Source: G963678095 sp963678095 (GTDB lineage Bacteria; Bacillota; Negativicutes; Selenomonadales; Selenomonadaceae). From it: a stretch of 64,000 bases of DNA. Positions 48,334 to 57,461 of this stretch are shown piece after piece. Both the position numbers and the translations under genes were made by a program. The notes below the pieces were generated by a model. That model was given only the letters and a program-made list of their open reading frames with translations, made no database searches and was not told the DNA's origin. The DNA lies in assembly GCA_963678095.2 (NCBI GenBank), contig OY782746.1, positions 992,001 through 1,056,000 on the forward strand. The letters are read 5' to 3'. Each line of letters opens with the position of its first letter. Within the stretch, counting starts at the first letter, position 1.

Positions 48334-49663
48334 CATTATTTTCCGATGCTGGTGGCAGGCCAAGATCAGGAGCAAATCTCAGCTTCAGATAATTGCCGAT
48401 GGTCTGTCCAATGATTATTTTTCCCTCCATATCGGGATGCAAACCATCGCTGGTCAGCCGTTCAAACAGATATCCCTGTGAATTGGTCAGCTGAGGGGTT
48501 ATGTCAACATAATACAGCTGGCTGGCCACCCAGTCATTGATTTTTTTCTGTTGTTCCTTCCATCCGGGATCAGCAATCAGCCCCGACACGTTTTTCATTT
48601 TTGCCGGATTAATCGGCGCAACCGTTACAAATATCGGCGTTATCCGGTTTAAAATACACATATACTGAATTTCACTCAACGAATGTATGACCTGATCCGC
48701 ACTGTCTCCCACCCGGATGTTGTTGATGCCGCCCATGAGGACGAGAAACTTCGGTTTAAATGGCAGTACATCTGATTTAAATCGAGCGGCCATCGCTTCC
48801 GCCGTATTGCCGCTAAAACCAAGGTTTAGGATGGGCATTCCTGCATATGTCTCCCAATTGTACAAACGATATCCCGGGGGAACAGATACAGCCCCACCGC
48901 CATGCGTGATACTGTCACCGAGAGCAGCTACTTTTATCGCCTGATGCGTGACTGTAAAATACGATGGCTTGGACCAGTCACTGATCGGGTTCGCGTCGGC
49001 ATCCTGCGCCTGTACCCGCCACCAGTAACGTCCTTCACGGATTTTGGGGACATCATCATAATAATCATAATGGCTACCGCCGGATATCCAGTCTGTCTTG
49101 ATCAAAGTATCCGGGGTTCGCGAGTCGTTGTCATCATCAAAAAATACCTGCAGCTCATATTCGCCAGCATGCAAGGATGGAATCCAGGAATACACCGGAT
49201 AAAGCGGTGTATAGTCCATTTTTTCAAACTCGGTGGTCGTCAGCGGCGCCGGCGGATTAATTTCCCCAGTATCGAGCGATTGTGCCTCGCTAAATTTCCC
49301 TAAAGGCATTCCATTGACATCCAGTGGCTGAACCTGCCAGTATAATTCATCAAGCGGCCGATTAAATTGACTTACATCGAGTTCACAACCATTTATATAT
49401 GTTTTTTCCCGTTTTAGCACTGCCGCATCAAGATTGGCATCTTTATCTCCCGTAACGACAAGGCTGTACATCGCCGCAGACGGAATCGCCTCCCAAGTAA
49501 GTCTCACCGTATCTGCTTTTGGTAAAACTAATCCAGCGGTGGAAGTAACTGCCTTTACTGCTGGATGTTCCTTCATAACCGCTTGTCCTGCTGTCGCTGC
49601 TGGTGTAAAAAAAACAATATAAGCAACCGCCAGAACCGGTCCTAACAAAAATTTCATTTTCAT
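48320..49663 (-). CDS. Secreted SGNH hydrolase with beta-sandwich repeats (paralogue)
   Basis: 447 aa from the ATG at 49661-49663, with an AGGGG site upstream; the open frame begins earlier but the shorter start gives a clean signal peptide (MKMKFLLGPVLAVAYIVFF, cleaved near ATAG). Two Fn3-like repeats carry LYWQVQPLDVNGMPLG and YWWRVQAQDADANPIS. The hydrolase domain has GDSITHGGG near residue 258, LGFSGNT, LVLMGGINNIR, and DGLHPDMEG at the end. It shares the plan of the protein at 16105-17520 but the two are clearly diverged. It should be a surface ester or acyl hydrolase. The gene's last codons sit in the terminator hairpin. Confidence 0.82.
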   Translation of the reverse strand: MKMKFLLGPVLAVAYIVFFTPAATAGQAVMKEHPAVKAVTSTAGLVLPKADTVRLTWEAIPSAAMYSLVVTGDKDANLDAAVLKREKTYINGCELDVSQFNRPLDELYWQVQPLDVNGMPLGKFSEAQSLDTGEINPPAPLTTTEFEKMDYTPLYPVYSWIPSLHAGEYELQVFFDDDNDSRTPDTLIKTDWISGGSHYDYYDDVPKIREGRYWWRVQAQDADANPISDWSKPSYFTVTHQAIKVAALGDSITHGGGAVSVPPGYRLYNWETYAGMPILNLGFSGNTAEAMAARFKSDVLPFKPKFLVLMGGINNIRVGDSADQVIHSLSEIQYMCILNRITPIFVTVAPINPAKMKNVSGLIADPGWKEQQKKINDWVASQLYYVDITPQLTNSQGYLFERLTSDGLHPDMEGKIIIGQTIGNYLKLRFAPDLGLPPASENNESAS

Positions 49664-49720
49664 TTTCCATCGACCCCTAGTACATAATAAATACCTACAC
49701 CTCTGCAAAGAAATTGCCGC

Positions 49721-49757
49721 AAAAAAATAGGAGTACTGCTTTTGCAATACTCCTATT
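49721..49757 (-). terminator. Intrinsic terminator of ndh
   Basis: Stem AATAGGAGTA (49726-49735) with TACTCCTATT (49748-49757), followed on the minus strand by seven T. Confidence 0.9.
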
Positions 49758-49787
49758 ATAGCACATCCGGCGCATTCCCCGAATAAC

Positions 49788-51041
49788 TTATTCGTCCTTT
49801 ATATTCGTAATAATTCGGCCCAGACGTGTACCGGACAACAAATTCCAGGTCCATTTCAGGGCTACTGTGATATTCGTATGTGCTCCCGCCAAGCGCATCA
49901 GATGGACCACCATCCAGGCACACCAGGCAAAGAAGCCCTTCATCTTAAGCCCACCCTTGAACATTACGGCATCACCGCGTCCAATTGTCGCCATGCTGCC
50001 TACATCTTCATAATGAAATTCGAGCAGCTGTGTCTGCCCTGCCAAAAGCCGCTTTATATTCTCACTACACACTTTCGCCTGCTGGGTAGCTACCGGGGCA
50101 ATCGTTGGCAACGGCGCTCCATCCTGCATGAAATGAGCATTATCCCCAATCGCAAAAATTTCCGGATGATTTGGTATCTGCAGAGTTTTTTCGACAATAG
50201 CCCGTCCAGCCCGGTCAAGCTCAACGCCAACTTGTTCCAATAGCGGAACAGCTTTAACCCCAGCAGCCCAAATTACAGTTTCCGTCGGTATGACCAATCC
50301 ATTTTTAAGCGTCAGGCTTCTTTCATCACAGTCAAGCACCTGGGTATTGAGCATTACATCAACGTTTTTGTCGCGCAAAACCCGCACCGTTTCGTTGCGC
50401 AAGTCTTCCGGCATCATTGGCAGCAACTTATCGGTCGCTTCAATGAGTTTGATGTTAACCTCGGAAAAATCAAGGCGATGATACTCGTCTTTCATTACAT
50501 GATAAACAAGCTCAGCCAGTGAACCTGCTTCCTCGACACCCGTAGGGCCACCACCAACACAAACAAAGGTCAGCATCCGCCGCCGGTCCGCTTCATTATT
50601 TGATTTATTGGCCCGTTCAAACATATGCAGCACGTGATTTCTAATATGAAGCGCTTCCGCCAGTGTCTTCATGCCATAGGAATGTTCTCTGACAGATTCC
50701 ATCCCAAAATAGTTGGTGGTAGCGCCCGCAGCCAGTACCAGATAATCATATTCAACCTCACCATGGTTGGTAATCACACATTTTCGTTCCGTATCAACAC
50801 TGCCGGCTTTGGCAAGAAAAAACTCCACATTTTTCTGCTTGCGGAAAAATGCCCGTATCGGATAGGCAATTTCATCAACTGCCAGAATGGAGGTAGACAC
50901 CTGATAAAGCAGCGGTTGAAATAAATGAAAATTATGGCGGTCGATCAATGTAACCTCAACATCACACTCCCCAAGAATACGAGCAACCTTAATCCCGCCA
51001 AAGCCTGATCCTACTATAACAATCCGTGGTCTTTTCGTCAT
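49788..51041 (-). CDS. ndh: Type II NADH dehydrogenase
   Basis: 417 aa. Two nucleotide-binding GxGxxG motifs: GSGFGG (residues 11-16, FAD) and VGGGPTGVE near 167 (NADH), with the quinone/FAD contact AIGDNAHF near 305. The C-terminal hydrophobic stretch (KGFFAWCAWMVVHLMRLAG near 365) suggests peripheral membrane attachment. It passes electrons from NADH to a quinone without proton pumping. In an anaerobe this suits menaquinone reduction linked to fumarate or to oxygen scavenging. AAAGGAGG lies just upstream of the ATG. It is monocistronic with a terminator. Confidence 0.92.
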   Translation of the reverse strand: MTKRPRIVIVGSGFGGIKVARILGECDVEVTLIDRHNFHLFQPLLYQVSTSILAVDEIAYPIRAFFRKQKNVEFFLAKAGSVDTERKCVITNHGEVEYDYLVLAAGATTNYFGMESVREHSYGMKTLAEALHIRNHVLHMFERANKSNNEADRRRMLTFVCVGGGPTGVEEAGSLAELVYHVMKDEYHRLDFSEVNIKLIEATDKLLPMMPEDLRNETVRVLRDKNVDVMLNTQVLDCDERSLTLKNGLVIPTETVIWAAGVKAVPLLEQVGVELDRAGRAIVEKTLQIPNHPEIFAIGDNAHFMQDGAPLPTIAPVATQQAKVCSENIKRLLAGQTQLLEFHYEDVGSMATIGRGDAVMFKGGLKMKGFFAWCAWMVVHLMRLAGAHTNITVALKWTWNLLSGTRLGRIITNIKDE

Positions 51042-51219
51042 ACGGATTACCTCCTTTGTAATAAATCGACTATTCCCTGTTTCGCTGTAAGTTGATAAAA
51101 TTTTCTATTTTTTATCCAATGCACAGCAATACCGTACACCAGAACATGTTCCCACTATATTTTATTATAGGGGAAACCACTTGAAACAACAATCTTAATT
51201 ATCGCAAAAAAGAACAAAT

Positions 51220-52584
51220 TCAATATCTTTTTCGCTTTACTGAGGATGGATACCCCAGCTGTTCCCGGTATTTCATCACGGTTCGCCGCGATATCTTCAT
51301 TTGCTTTTCCGCCAGCATCTCCGTAAGCTGCTGATCACTCCAAGGCTTTTGCGGATTTTCTTCTAAAATCAGCTGCTTGAGCATGGCTTTGACCTGTCCG
51401 GCAATCAACTCTTCGCCCTGCTGGCTGCTGGCCAGATTCGCGGCAAAAAATTTTTTCAAGCTGATCACGCCATGGGGCATCTCCATATACTTATTAGCTA
51501 CAGCCCGACTGACCGTTGACTCGTGCACGCCAATGGCATCGGCTACTGTCCGCATCAGCATCGGATGAAGATGTGATTCTCCTTTGTCAAAAAAATCCCG
51601 CTGAACCCTGACAATTTCAGTGACGACATTAAACAGGGTCTGTCGGCGCTGTTCAATGCTTTTTATCAGCCAGACCGCCGTATTCACCCGCTGTTCGATG
51701 TATTTTTTGGTATCGTCATCAAACCCGGAATTATTGCGATACAGTGCTGTTATGTTGAGCTTTGGAATCCCGTAGCCATTGACCAACACCACATACTCAT
51801 TATTGACTTTGCGCACGATGACATCCGGAACGATATAGTCCGGTCGATCACCGCCGTAGGAGCAACCGGGCTTGGGATTAAGCCGGCGAATAATATCAAC
51901 GGCAAGCTGGACATCTCCTGGGGAACAATCTTCCAGCTCGGCAATCTGTTTAAACTGGGCCGCCGCGACCCGGTCAAGATGTTTTTCAATCACAACTGCT
52001 ATTAGTCCCTTGTAGATGCCCTGCTGCTGCGCCTGTATGCGAAGGCATTCCGCAAGGTTTCGGGCTCCAACGCCAGCCGGTTCAAATCCCTGTATAACCT
52101 GCAGTATTGCCAAAACCTCGGATTCATCTACCTGCAGCGCCGCTGCCAGCTCCTCGGTAGCTATCTGCAGATAGCCCCGACTGTCAATCGAACCGACAAT
52201 ATATTTTGCAATCCTTCGCTCTCGTCCCGGACGGCAAGTGAAATTCACCTGCTCGAGCAGCACTTCCGCCAATGTTTCCTGCGGCGTTTCCACGGCTTCA
52301 AAGGCTGGCAGCGTCTCACGTGCCGGAGCCTTACCGGCAGTATCAGAGCCAAGATAATTGGCCAACGATGCAATTTCTTCTATACTATAGCGATCCGTGG
52401 TCTTCTCTCCGCTCTCATGGTCTTCAAAAGAGTCCTCCATTTCCAGTGCCGGATTCTCTAAATATTCTTTTTCAATGACATCCCTTAAATCCTGGGCTGA
52501 CAGCTGCAGAATCTGTATGGCCTGCTGCAATTTAGCCGTCATGGCCAGTTTTTGACCTAAATTCAAACTCAAGCTATGTTCCAT
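51220..52584 (-). CDS. rpoN: RNA polymerase sigma-54 factor
   Basis: 454 aa. Region I Q/L-rich activator segment (KLQQAIQILQLSAQDL), an acidic region, the core-binding region, and the C-terminal helix-turn-helix plus RpoN box SRRTVMKYREQLG. It directs core polymerase to -24/-12 promoters with enhancer-binding ATPases. The frame also opens at a TTG (52596), but the ATG at 52582-52584 with GAGG upstream is favoured and gives a standard MEHSLSL start. No sigma-54 activator gene is in the window. Confidence 0.95.
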   Translation of the reverse strand: MEHSLSLNLGQKLAMTAKLQQAIQILQLSAQDLRDVIEKEYLENPALEMEDSFEDHESGEKTTDRYSIEEIASLANYLGSDTAGKAPARETLPAFEAVETPQETLAEVLLEQVNFTCRPGRERRIAKYIVGSIDSRGYLQIATEELAAALQVDESEVLAILQVIQGFEPAGVGARNLAECLRIQAQQQGIYKGLIAVVIEKHLDRVAAAQFKQIAELEDCSPGDVQLAVDIIRRLNPKPGCSYGGDRPDYIVPDVIVRKVNNEYVVLVNGYGIPKLNITALYRNNSGFDDDTKKYIEQRVNTAVWLIKSIEQRRQTLFNVVTEIVRVQRDFFDKGESHLHPMLMRTVADAIGVHESTVSRAVANKYMEMPHGVISLKKFFAANLASSQQGEELIAGQVKAMLKQLILEENPQKPWSDQQLTEMLAEKQMKISRRTVMKYREQLGYPSSVKRKRY

Positions 52585-52626
52585 AATAAACCTCAATTGT
52601 TCCCTTGCGGAATTTCTTGCATTTTA

Positions 52627-53910
52627 TCATGCTTCACTGCCGCAGGCTGCGGCTGCCGCAAGCGCAGCACCCAGCCCCGACCCGCCATTTTCCAGTACTG
52701 TGTCGACAGGGGTTTCGCCCCCTAACAACTCATAGAGTGCTTTTTGGAGCGCCGCTGCGGCATATGGCATTTTTTCGTATACTGATCCGTCTATGGCAAT
52801 GTGCTGCCGGCCAGGACAGTTTCCCTCACGATGCCAGATCACGCCCGCATAAGTTGCCGCTATAATCCGGGCCGACCGGACGACAATCGCTTTGGCCAGT
52901 GCCTGAAGTTTTCCAGCCAGCACTTCTGACACAACAACCTGCAGGCGCTGTTGAACAAGATTCCGAACCCTTATCAGATCCGGGGTCTCATCAGCGAGTA
53001 TCTCCGAGAGATCAACGCTGGAAAAGAAACTATCCACCGATAACGACAAGGCTTCGTTCAAACAAAGACCAAACAGCTCCCCCAGATATCGTCCAGAAAC
53101 CATTTTTTCGAGCCGCTGCTGCCCCGGCATTTCCGACCGCTGATCAAGCAAATGATCATAGCGGTTGATCTGTATTTTATCAAATCCGCCCGATTCCATA
53201 TTGATAACCATCGGCGCCTTGGCTTGTCCGCCATAAGGTTCAAGGTAACAGGTATTATGACCGGTAGCATAGATTGATCCCACATAGACCGAATTTTTTT
53301 TATAGGCAGCCGCCAGCAGAACTGCCACAGTATCATTGATAACCGCTGCCGGTTTTACATTTGAAATTCCATTGCGCACCAGTGCTTGGGCCAGTAAATC
53401 ATTGACAACCTGTCCGACAACGCCTTGCGTAGCAAATTCTTTTGTCCAGACGATCAACTTTGCATTGTACAAATCTGTCTGCTCGGAAGGAAAAGAAAAC
53501 GTATGCCCCAGACAATACGTCCGGGAACGGTCTTCTTCAATGGTTTCATCAATAATCCCGGCAATAAAATCGAATAAATCTGCCGCCTCCGCTTCGCCAC
53601 TGATGAAATCATAAATCCCCGGCACATAAAGGGGTTTTGCAACTTTCTTCAAAATTTCGAATTCCCCCTCGCCATCAAGGCGAATGCGCAGCGCCCTGAC
53701 ATTTGTCCCCCCAAAATCAAGGGCCAGATATTCTCCCCGCTCATCGCCGGCGGGCAGGCCCACATAAGATTTCAGCATGCGCAGCGACGAGCCCTCATCC
53801 CCGCGCAGCCCTGCCTCTATGTCGTAACGAAAACTGGCAGCAATATTATGAAGTTCGGCTGCATCGAGACCGAAAGCAGCAATCATATATTCCAAGTTCT
53901 TTTCATCCAT
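52627..53910 (-). CDS. Hexokinase of the eukaryotic type
   Basis: 427 aa, HK1/glucokinase fold seen mainly in eukaryotes. The phosphate-1 loop LALDFGGTNVR is near residue 62, the sugar segment LGHTFSFPSEQ is near 134, and INDTVAVLLAAAYKK near 190 matches NDTVGT-type eukaryotic motifs. NMESGGFD (residues about 235) replaces NWEWGAFG, and PGQQRLEKMVSGRYLGELF follows. It is unlike the short bacterial ROK or Glk enzymes. It would phosphorylate hexoses with ATP. GAGGAGG precedes the ATG. It is downstream of the gloA-like gene on the same strand, with a modest gap. Confidence 0.9.
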   Translation of the reverse strand: MDEKNLEYMIAAFGLDAAELHNIAASFRYDIEAGLRGDEGSSLRMLKSYVGLPAGDERGEYLALDFGGTNVRALRIRLDGEGEFEILKKVAKPLYVPGIYDFISGEAEAADLFDFIAGIIDETIEEDRSRTYCLGHTFSFPSEQTDLYNAKLIVWTKEFATQGVVGQVVNDLLAQALVRNGISNVKPAAVINDTVAVLLAAAYKKNSVYVGSIYATGHNTCYLEPYGGQAKAPMVINMESGGFDKIQINRYDHLLDQRSEMPGQQRLEKMVSGRYLGELFGLCLNEALSLSVDSFFSSVDLSEILADETPDLIRVRNLVQQRLQVVVSEVLAGKLQALAKAIVVRSARIIAATYAGVIWHREGNCPGRQHIAIDGSVYEKMPYAAAALQKALYELLGGETPVDTVLENGGSGLGAALAAAAACGSEA

Positions 53911-53966
53911 GGAAGTATCTCCTCCTCAGCCTGTTTTACTTCGGGCAGCTGGCGACTTAAGGGTTT

Positions 53967-54350
53967 TTATGACTGTGACGAATGGTTTTGCGGTATAATT
54001 TCAAGCCAATAGCCATCCGGATCGCTGATGAAATAAATTCCCATCGCCTTGTTTTCATAGCAAATGCAGCCCATTTTTTCATGCAGCGCATGCGCAGCCT
54101 CAAAATCTTCAACAGTAAACGCTAAATGGAATTCATTGTCTCCCAGATCGTATTTCTCCTTGCGATCCGGCAAATACGTCAGTTCGAGTTCATGCGGTGT
54201 CTGCCCGCCATCGCCGAGAAAAACAAGTGTATACGCGCCCGCCTTTTCCTTGCGGCGCACTTCCTTAAGCCCCAAAGCCGCCTCATAAAAAGCCAGTGAT
54301 TTTTCAAGATCCAGTACGTTGAGATTATTGTGCAAAAATCTAAATTTCAT
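53967..54350 (-). CDS. Glyoxalase I-like VOC-family protein
   Basis: 127 aa. Vicinal-oxygen-chelate fold with two beta-alpha-beta modules; FRFLHNNLNVLDLEKSLAFYEAALG at the N-terminus, GDNEFHLAFTVED mid-protein and YFISDPDGYWLEII at the end supply the metal-binding His/Glu set. It probably converts the methylglyoxal-thiol hemithioacetal to lactoyl-thiol. The thiol cofactor in this organism is unknown. AAGAAGGAAG precedes the ATG. Confidence 0.88.
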   Translation of the reverse strand: MKFRFLHNNLNVLDLEKSLAFYEAALGLKEVRRKEKAGAYTLVFLGDGGQTPHELELTYLPDRKEKYDLGDNEFHLAFTVEDFEAAHALHEKMGCICYENKAMGIYFISDPDGYWLEIIPQNHSSQS

Positions 54351-54383
54351 ATTGCTTCCTTCTTTCTAGTGCCTTCTTTATTT

Positions 54384-56306
54384 TTATTTCTGCGCTTCGG
54401 CAATTTCTTCAAGATACGCCCAGCGATCCATCAGTGCCGCAACTTCAGCTTCAAGTACTTGCTGCCTTTGCGCAAGATCATTGAGTTCACTATAATTCGC
54501 TACCGCACATTGTGCCATCTGCAAGGCCACGACTTTCAGCTCACCTTCCTTGCTGGCAATTACAGCCTCAATTTCAGTATACTCACGTTGCTCACCAAAA
54601 GTAAGTTTTGGTGCAGATGCCCTGTTTTCACTATCCTGATTTCTTTTTTCTGCTGTGACCGGTTTTAGCAAAGAAATTTTGTCAGGTGTAGCAGGCTCCT
54701 GTGCTATTGCTTCCTGCTCTGCCTGCGCCTTATAGACGGAATAGCCGCCCGGATACTGGCGAAGCCGTCCCCCCGGTTCATAGACAAACACTTTATTTGC
54801 CAACCGATCAATAAAGTATCGATCATGAGAAACAAAGACAATCGCACCATTAAAGTTGTCGATAAAATCTTCCAAAATCCCCATTGTCTGCAGATCAAGG
54901 TCATTAGTCGGTTCATCCAGCAGCAATACATTGGGTTCACTCATCAGGATTTTGAGTAAAAACAAGCGTCTTTTCTCCCCACCTGACAGCCGTGAAATTG
55001 GTGTCCACTGCATTTCTCCCGAAAACAAAAAAGTTTCCAATAGCTGTGAGGCGCTGAGCTTTGTCCCATCCGCCATCGTGATGACATGAGCTGCCTCGCG
55101 AATGTATTCTATCGCCCGCAAGCGCTCATCCATCTCCATATTATGCTGCGAAAAATAGCCTATTTTAACCGTCTGCCCCGTCGTGATATTTCCGCTTGTC
55201 GGCAGCAAGCGGCTAGCAATAAGATTGAGCAGCGTCGTCTTTCCGGATCCGTTGGGACCGAGAATTCCCACCCGGTCATTGCGAAGCAACACATAGGAAA
55301 AGTCCTTCAGAATGGTTTCTGCGCCCAACTTGTATGTTACATTCTCCAGTTCAATAACCGTACGTCCCAAGCGGCTGCCTCCCAGCCCGATTTCCACCGT
55401 CGACTTATCGAGATCCGGAGTCCGTGAGGATAGCTCTTCAAACCGTTCAATTCTCGCCTTTTGCTTCGTCGAACGGGCCTGCGCGCCGCGGCGCATCCAG
55501 GCAAGTTCACTTCGCAGTAAACTCTGTCGTTTTCGTTCCTGCGCCTCCTGACGTTCTTCCCGGCTCGCCTTCAGTTCCAAAAAAGCAGTGTAGTTCCCTG
55601 TATGCATATAGGCACTGCCTTTATCAAGCTCAAGAATTTTCGTGGCGACATGATCCAGGAAATAGCGGTCATGGGTAACCATCAGCAAGGCGCCTTTTAT
55701 GCGTCGCAGGTACTCTTCCAGCCAGATTATCGTTTCGCTGTCAAGATGATTTGTTGGTTCATCCAGCAACAGCAAATCACACGGATGAATCAGTGCTGTA
55801 GCCAGTGCCAGCCGCTTTTGCTGTCCCCCCGAAAGATCGCCGGCTTTAGCATAAAAATCATGCAAGCCCAGCTTGGTAAGGATCGTCTTGGCATCACTTT
55901 CCAGCTGCCAACCATTGAGTGCATCGATTTGCTGGCTCAGGTTCATTAACTTTTTCTGCAGCACGGCATTCTCCGGAGCTCGGCGGCTGTCTTCAAGCAC
56001 CATTTCATATTCCCGCAAAGCCTTCATGATAGGCTGCTCACCTTTAAACACTTCCATCAACACCGTATTTTCAGGCGCAAAGGTTTTCTCCTGCGCCAAA
56101 TAGGCCAGCTGCATATTGCGCATGGAAATAATCTTCCCTGAATCCGCCGTCACCACTCCGGCAATCGTCTGCAATAAAGTGGATTTCCCTGTTCCATTGA
56201 CGCCGACAATCCCGATTTTGTCAGCCGAATCAATTCCCAGACTGATGTCGTTAAACAGGGTTTTATCCCCATATGTCTTCGTTAAATTTTCTATCGTTAA
56301 AATCAT
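54384..56306 (-). CDS. ABC-F family ATPase, Uup-like with C-terminal coiled coil
   Basis: 640 aa from the ATG at 56304-56306 (AGGAG upstream); a longer start at 56333 has no properly spaced site. Domain 1: GVNGTGKST near residue 36 and LSGGQQKRLALATAL, LLLDEPTNHLDSE. Domain 2: GPNGSGKTTLL near 345, LSGGEKRRLFLL and LLLDEPTNDLD. The C-terminal arm (about 560-640) is charged and coil-like (AVIASKEGELKVVALQMA), as in Uup. Such proteins act on ribosomes or on DNA stability, not as transporters. It is not linked in function to the second ABC-F at 23609. Confidence 0.93.
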   Translation of the reverse strand: MILTIENLTKTYGDKTLFNDISLGIDSADKIGIVGVNGTGKSTLLQTIAGVVTADSGKIISMRNMQLAYLAQEKTFAPENTVLMEVFKGEQPIMKALREYEMVLEDSRRAPENAVLQKKLMNLSQQIDALNGWQLESDAKTILTKLGLHDFYAKAGDLSGGQQKRLALATALIHPCDLLLLDEPTNHLDSETIIWLEEYLRRIKGALLMVTHDRYFLDHVATKILELDKGSAYMHTGNYTAFLELKASREERQEAQERKRQSLLRSELAWMRRGAQARSTKQKARIERFEELSSRTPDLDKSTVEIGLGGSRLGRTVIELENVTYKLGAETILKDFSYVLLRNDRVGILGPNGSGKTTLLNLIASRLLPTSGNITTGQTVKIGYFSQHNMEMDERLRAIEYIREAAHVITMADGTKLSASQLLETFLFSGEMQWTPISRLSGGEKRRLFLLKILMSEPNVLLLDEPTNDLDLQTMGILEDFIDNFNGAIVFVSHDRYFIDRLANKVFVYEPGGRLRQYPGGYSVYKAQAEQEAIAQEPATPDKISLLKPVTAEKRNQDSENRASAPKLTFGEQREYTEIEAVIASKEGELKVVALQMAQCAVANYSELNDLAQRQQVLEAEVAALMDRWAYLEEIAEAQK

Positions 56307-56373
56307 GTTTGATCTGCTCCTGCTCTGTTTCATCCTCAGGTATATACCCGTTTTTATTATACCTTTTTTCTGG

Positions 56374-56407
56374 ATAAAAAAACAGTCCGGCCGTAAAGGC
56401 CGGACTG
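56374..56407 (-). terminator. Intrinsic terminator of the hydrogenase operon
   Basis: Stem CAGTCCGGCC (56383-56392) with GGCCGGACTG (56398-56407), followed on the minus strand by seven T. Confidence 0.93.
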
Positions 56408-56418
56408 ACTGCTTGCTA

Positions 56419-57120
56419 TCATCCTTTTTCTCCGTGATATGCCAGCTCCGGAGTCCACTCTGCCGCCGGGAGCGCTTCTATGCATTCCTGCACCCATAGT
56501 TCATTGTGATGCATGGCCTCACTCACCTTCATCGTCCCGTCACCAAACATGCAGACAAACTCCTGCCAATTATATATCCCGAGAACAACATGCCCAAACA
56601 CCACCGCCATGGTAAGCGCCAGGCCCAGTACCAGATGCAACTGGTCCAATTGAAAGGCTATTTCCCTTGGCAATAGCGGCATAGCAAAATACAATAGCAT
56701 CCCGCTGCCGATCATGACGATACTCCCAAAGAAAATAACAATCCCCATCATTTTTTGTCCCGGATTCATTTTTTTCATCGGAGGAACCTCTATATTTCGG
56801 CCCAAAAACATTTTTTGGGGATACCCGCCACCAACTTTCATCCAGACAAAATCTTTTTTAGACCAGGTCAGTACCTCCCGCCAAAAAGCGACAACTCGTT
56901 TATACTGAAAAATAAAGAAGTACACGCAGGCAGCTGATAAAATCCAGGAACTTATCATATGAATCAACATCACATAATGCATGCCCTGCGCACCAAACGG
57001 GCGCAGCCATAAGCCAATGCCCGTAAATGCGGCCGGCAAAAATCCTAAAACGAGCCCCCAGTGAAATAGCCGTGTGCCGGATCCATGTTTTAAAACAACT
57101 GCATCTTCTAAATTTTCCAT
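56419..57120 (-). CDS. Cytochrome b-type subunit of a hydrogenase (FdnI/HyaC-like)
   Basis: 233 aa with four membrane segments: FHWGLVLGFLPAAFTGIGLW, HYVMLIHMISSWILSAACVYFF, IVIFFGSIVMIGSGMLLYF and LHLVLGLALTMAVVFGHVVLG. The His residues in these helices (for example HW near residue 20, H near 55, and two near 162 and 180) are suited to bind two hemes b. The arrangement matches the gamma subunits of formate dehydrogenase N and Ni-hydrogenases. Here it follows genes for an [FeFe] hydrogenase, so it would pass electrons between hydrogenase and membrane quinone. AAGGAGACGAGG precedes the ATG. Confidence 0.85.
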   Translation of the reverse strand: MENLEDAVVLKHGSGTRLFHWGLVLGFLPAAFTGIGLWLRPFGAQGMHYVMLIHMISSWILSAACVYFFIFQYKRVVAFWREVLTWSKKDFVWMKVGGGYPQKMFLGRNIEVPPMKKMNPGQKMMGIVIFFGSIVMIGSGMLLYFAMPLLPREIAFQLDQLHLVLGLALTMAVVFGHVVLGIYNWQEFVCMFGDGTMKVSEAMHHNELWVQECIEALPAAEWTPELAYHGEKG

Positions 57121-57137
57121 TTTCCTCGTCTCCTTTA

Positions 57138-57449
57138 CTATGCGTTTAATTTAGTCCGATCAATATAGTTGGTATGAAATAGTTTTTCCGCCATCGGACT
57201 GAGTGGACGATCTGCAAGTTTAGCATACATATCCATCAAGCTCTTGTTCTGATGACTCTGACGAACGGCTGCTTTTTCATCATCCTTATAAAGCCCCGCC
57301 ATACGCATTTTCACATATTTATTTCGATCCTTCACCACATCCGTAAGGGCGTAAGCCCCCGTCCATAAGACGGCTGTCGTAATTCCGGCTAAACATATAA
57401 ATTCCCGACGTGACACCTGCACAGCCTTTTCAACATAATTGTATTGCAT
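57138..57449 (-). CDS. hydB: Tat-exported [FeFe] hydrogenase small subunit
   Basis: 103 aa from the ATG at 57447-57449 (AAGGGGG upstream); a TTG one codon before it is an unlikely start. A twin-arginine signal SRREFICLAG (residues 13-22) is followed by a hydrophobic stretch, and then the Fe_hyd_SSU domain: MRMAGLYKDDEKAAVRQSHQN and LFHTNYIDR near the end. This small subunit wraps round the catalytic subunit in periplasmic [FeFe] hydrogenases of Desulfovibrio. Its Tat signal would carry the folded large subunit across the membrane. Confidence 0.92.
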   Translation of the reverse strand: MQYNYVEKAVQVSRREFICLAGITTAVLWTGAYALTDVVKDRNKYVKMRMAGLYKDDEKAAVRQSHQNKSLMDMYAKLADRPLSPMAEKLFHTNYIDRTKLNA

Positions 57450-57461
57450 CAAAAATCCCCC

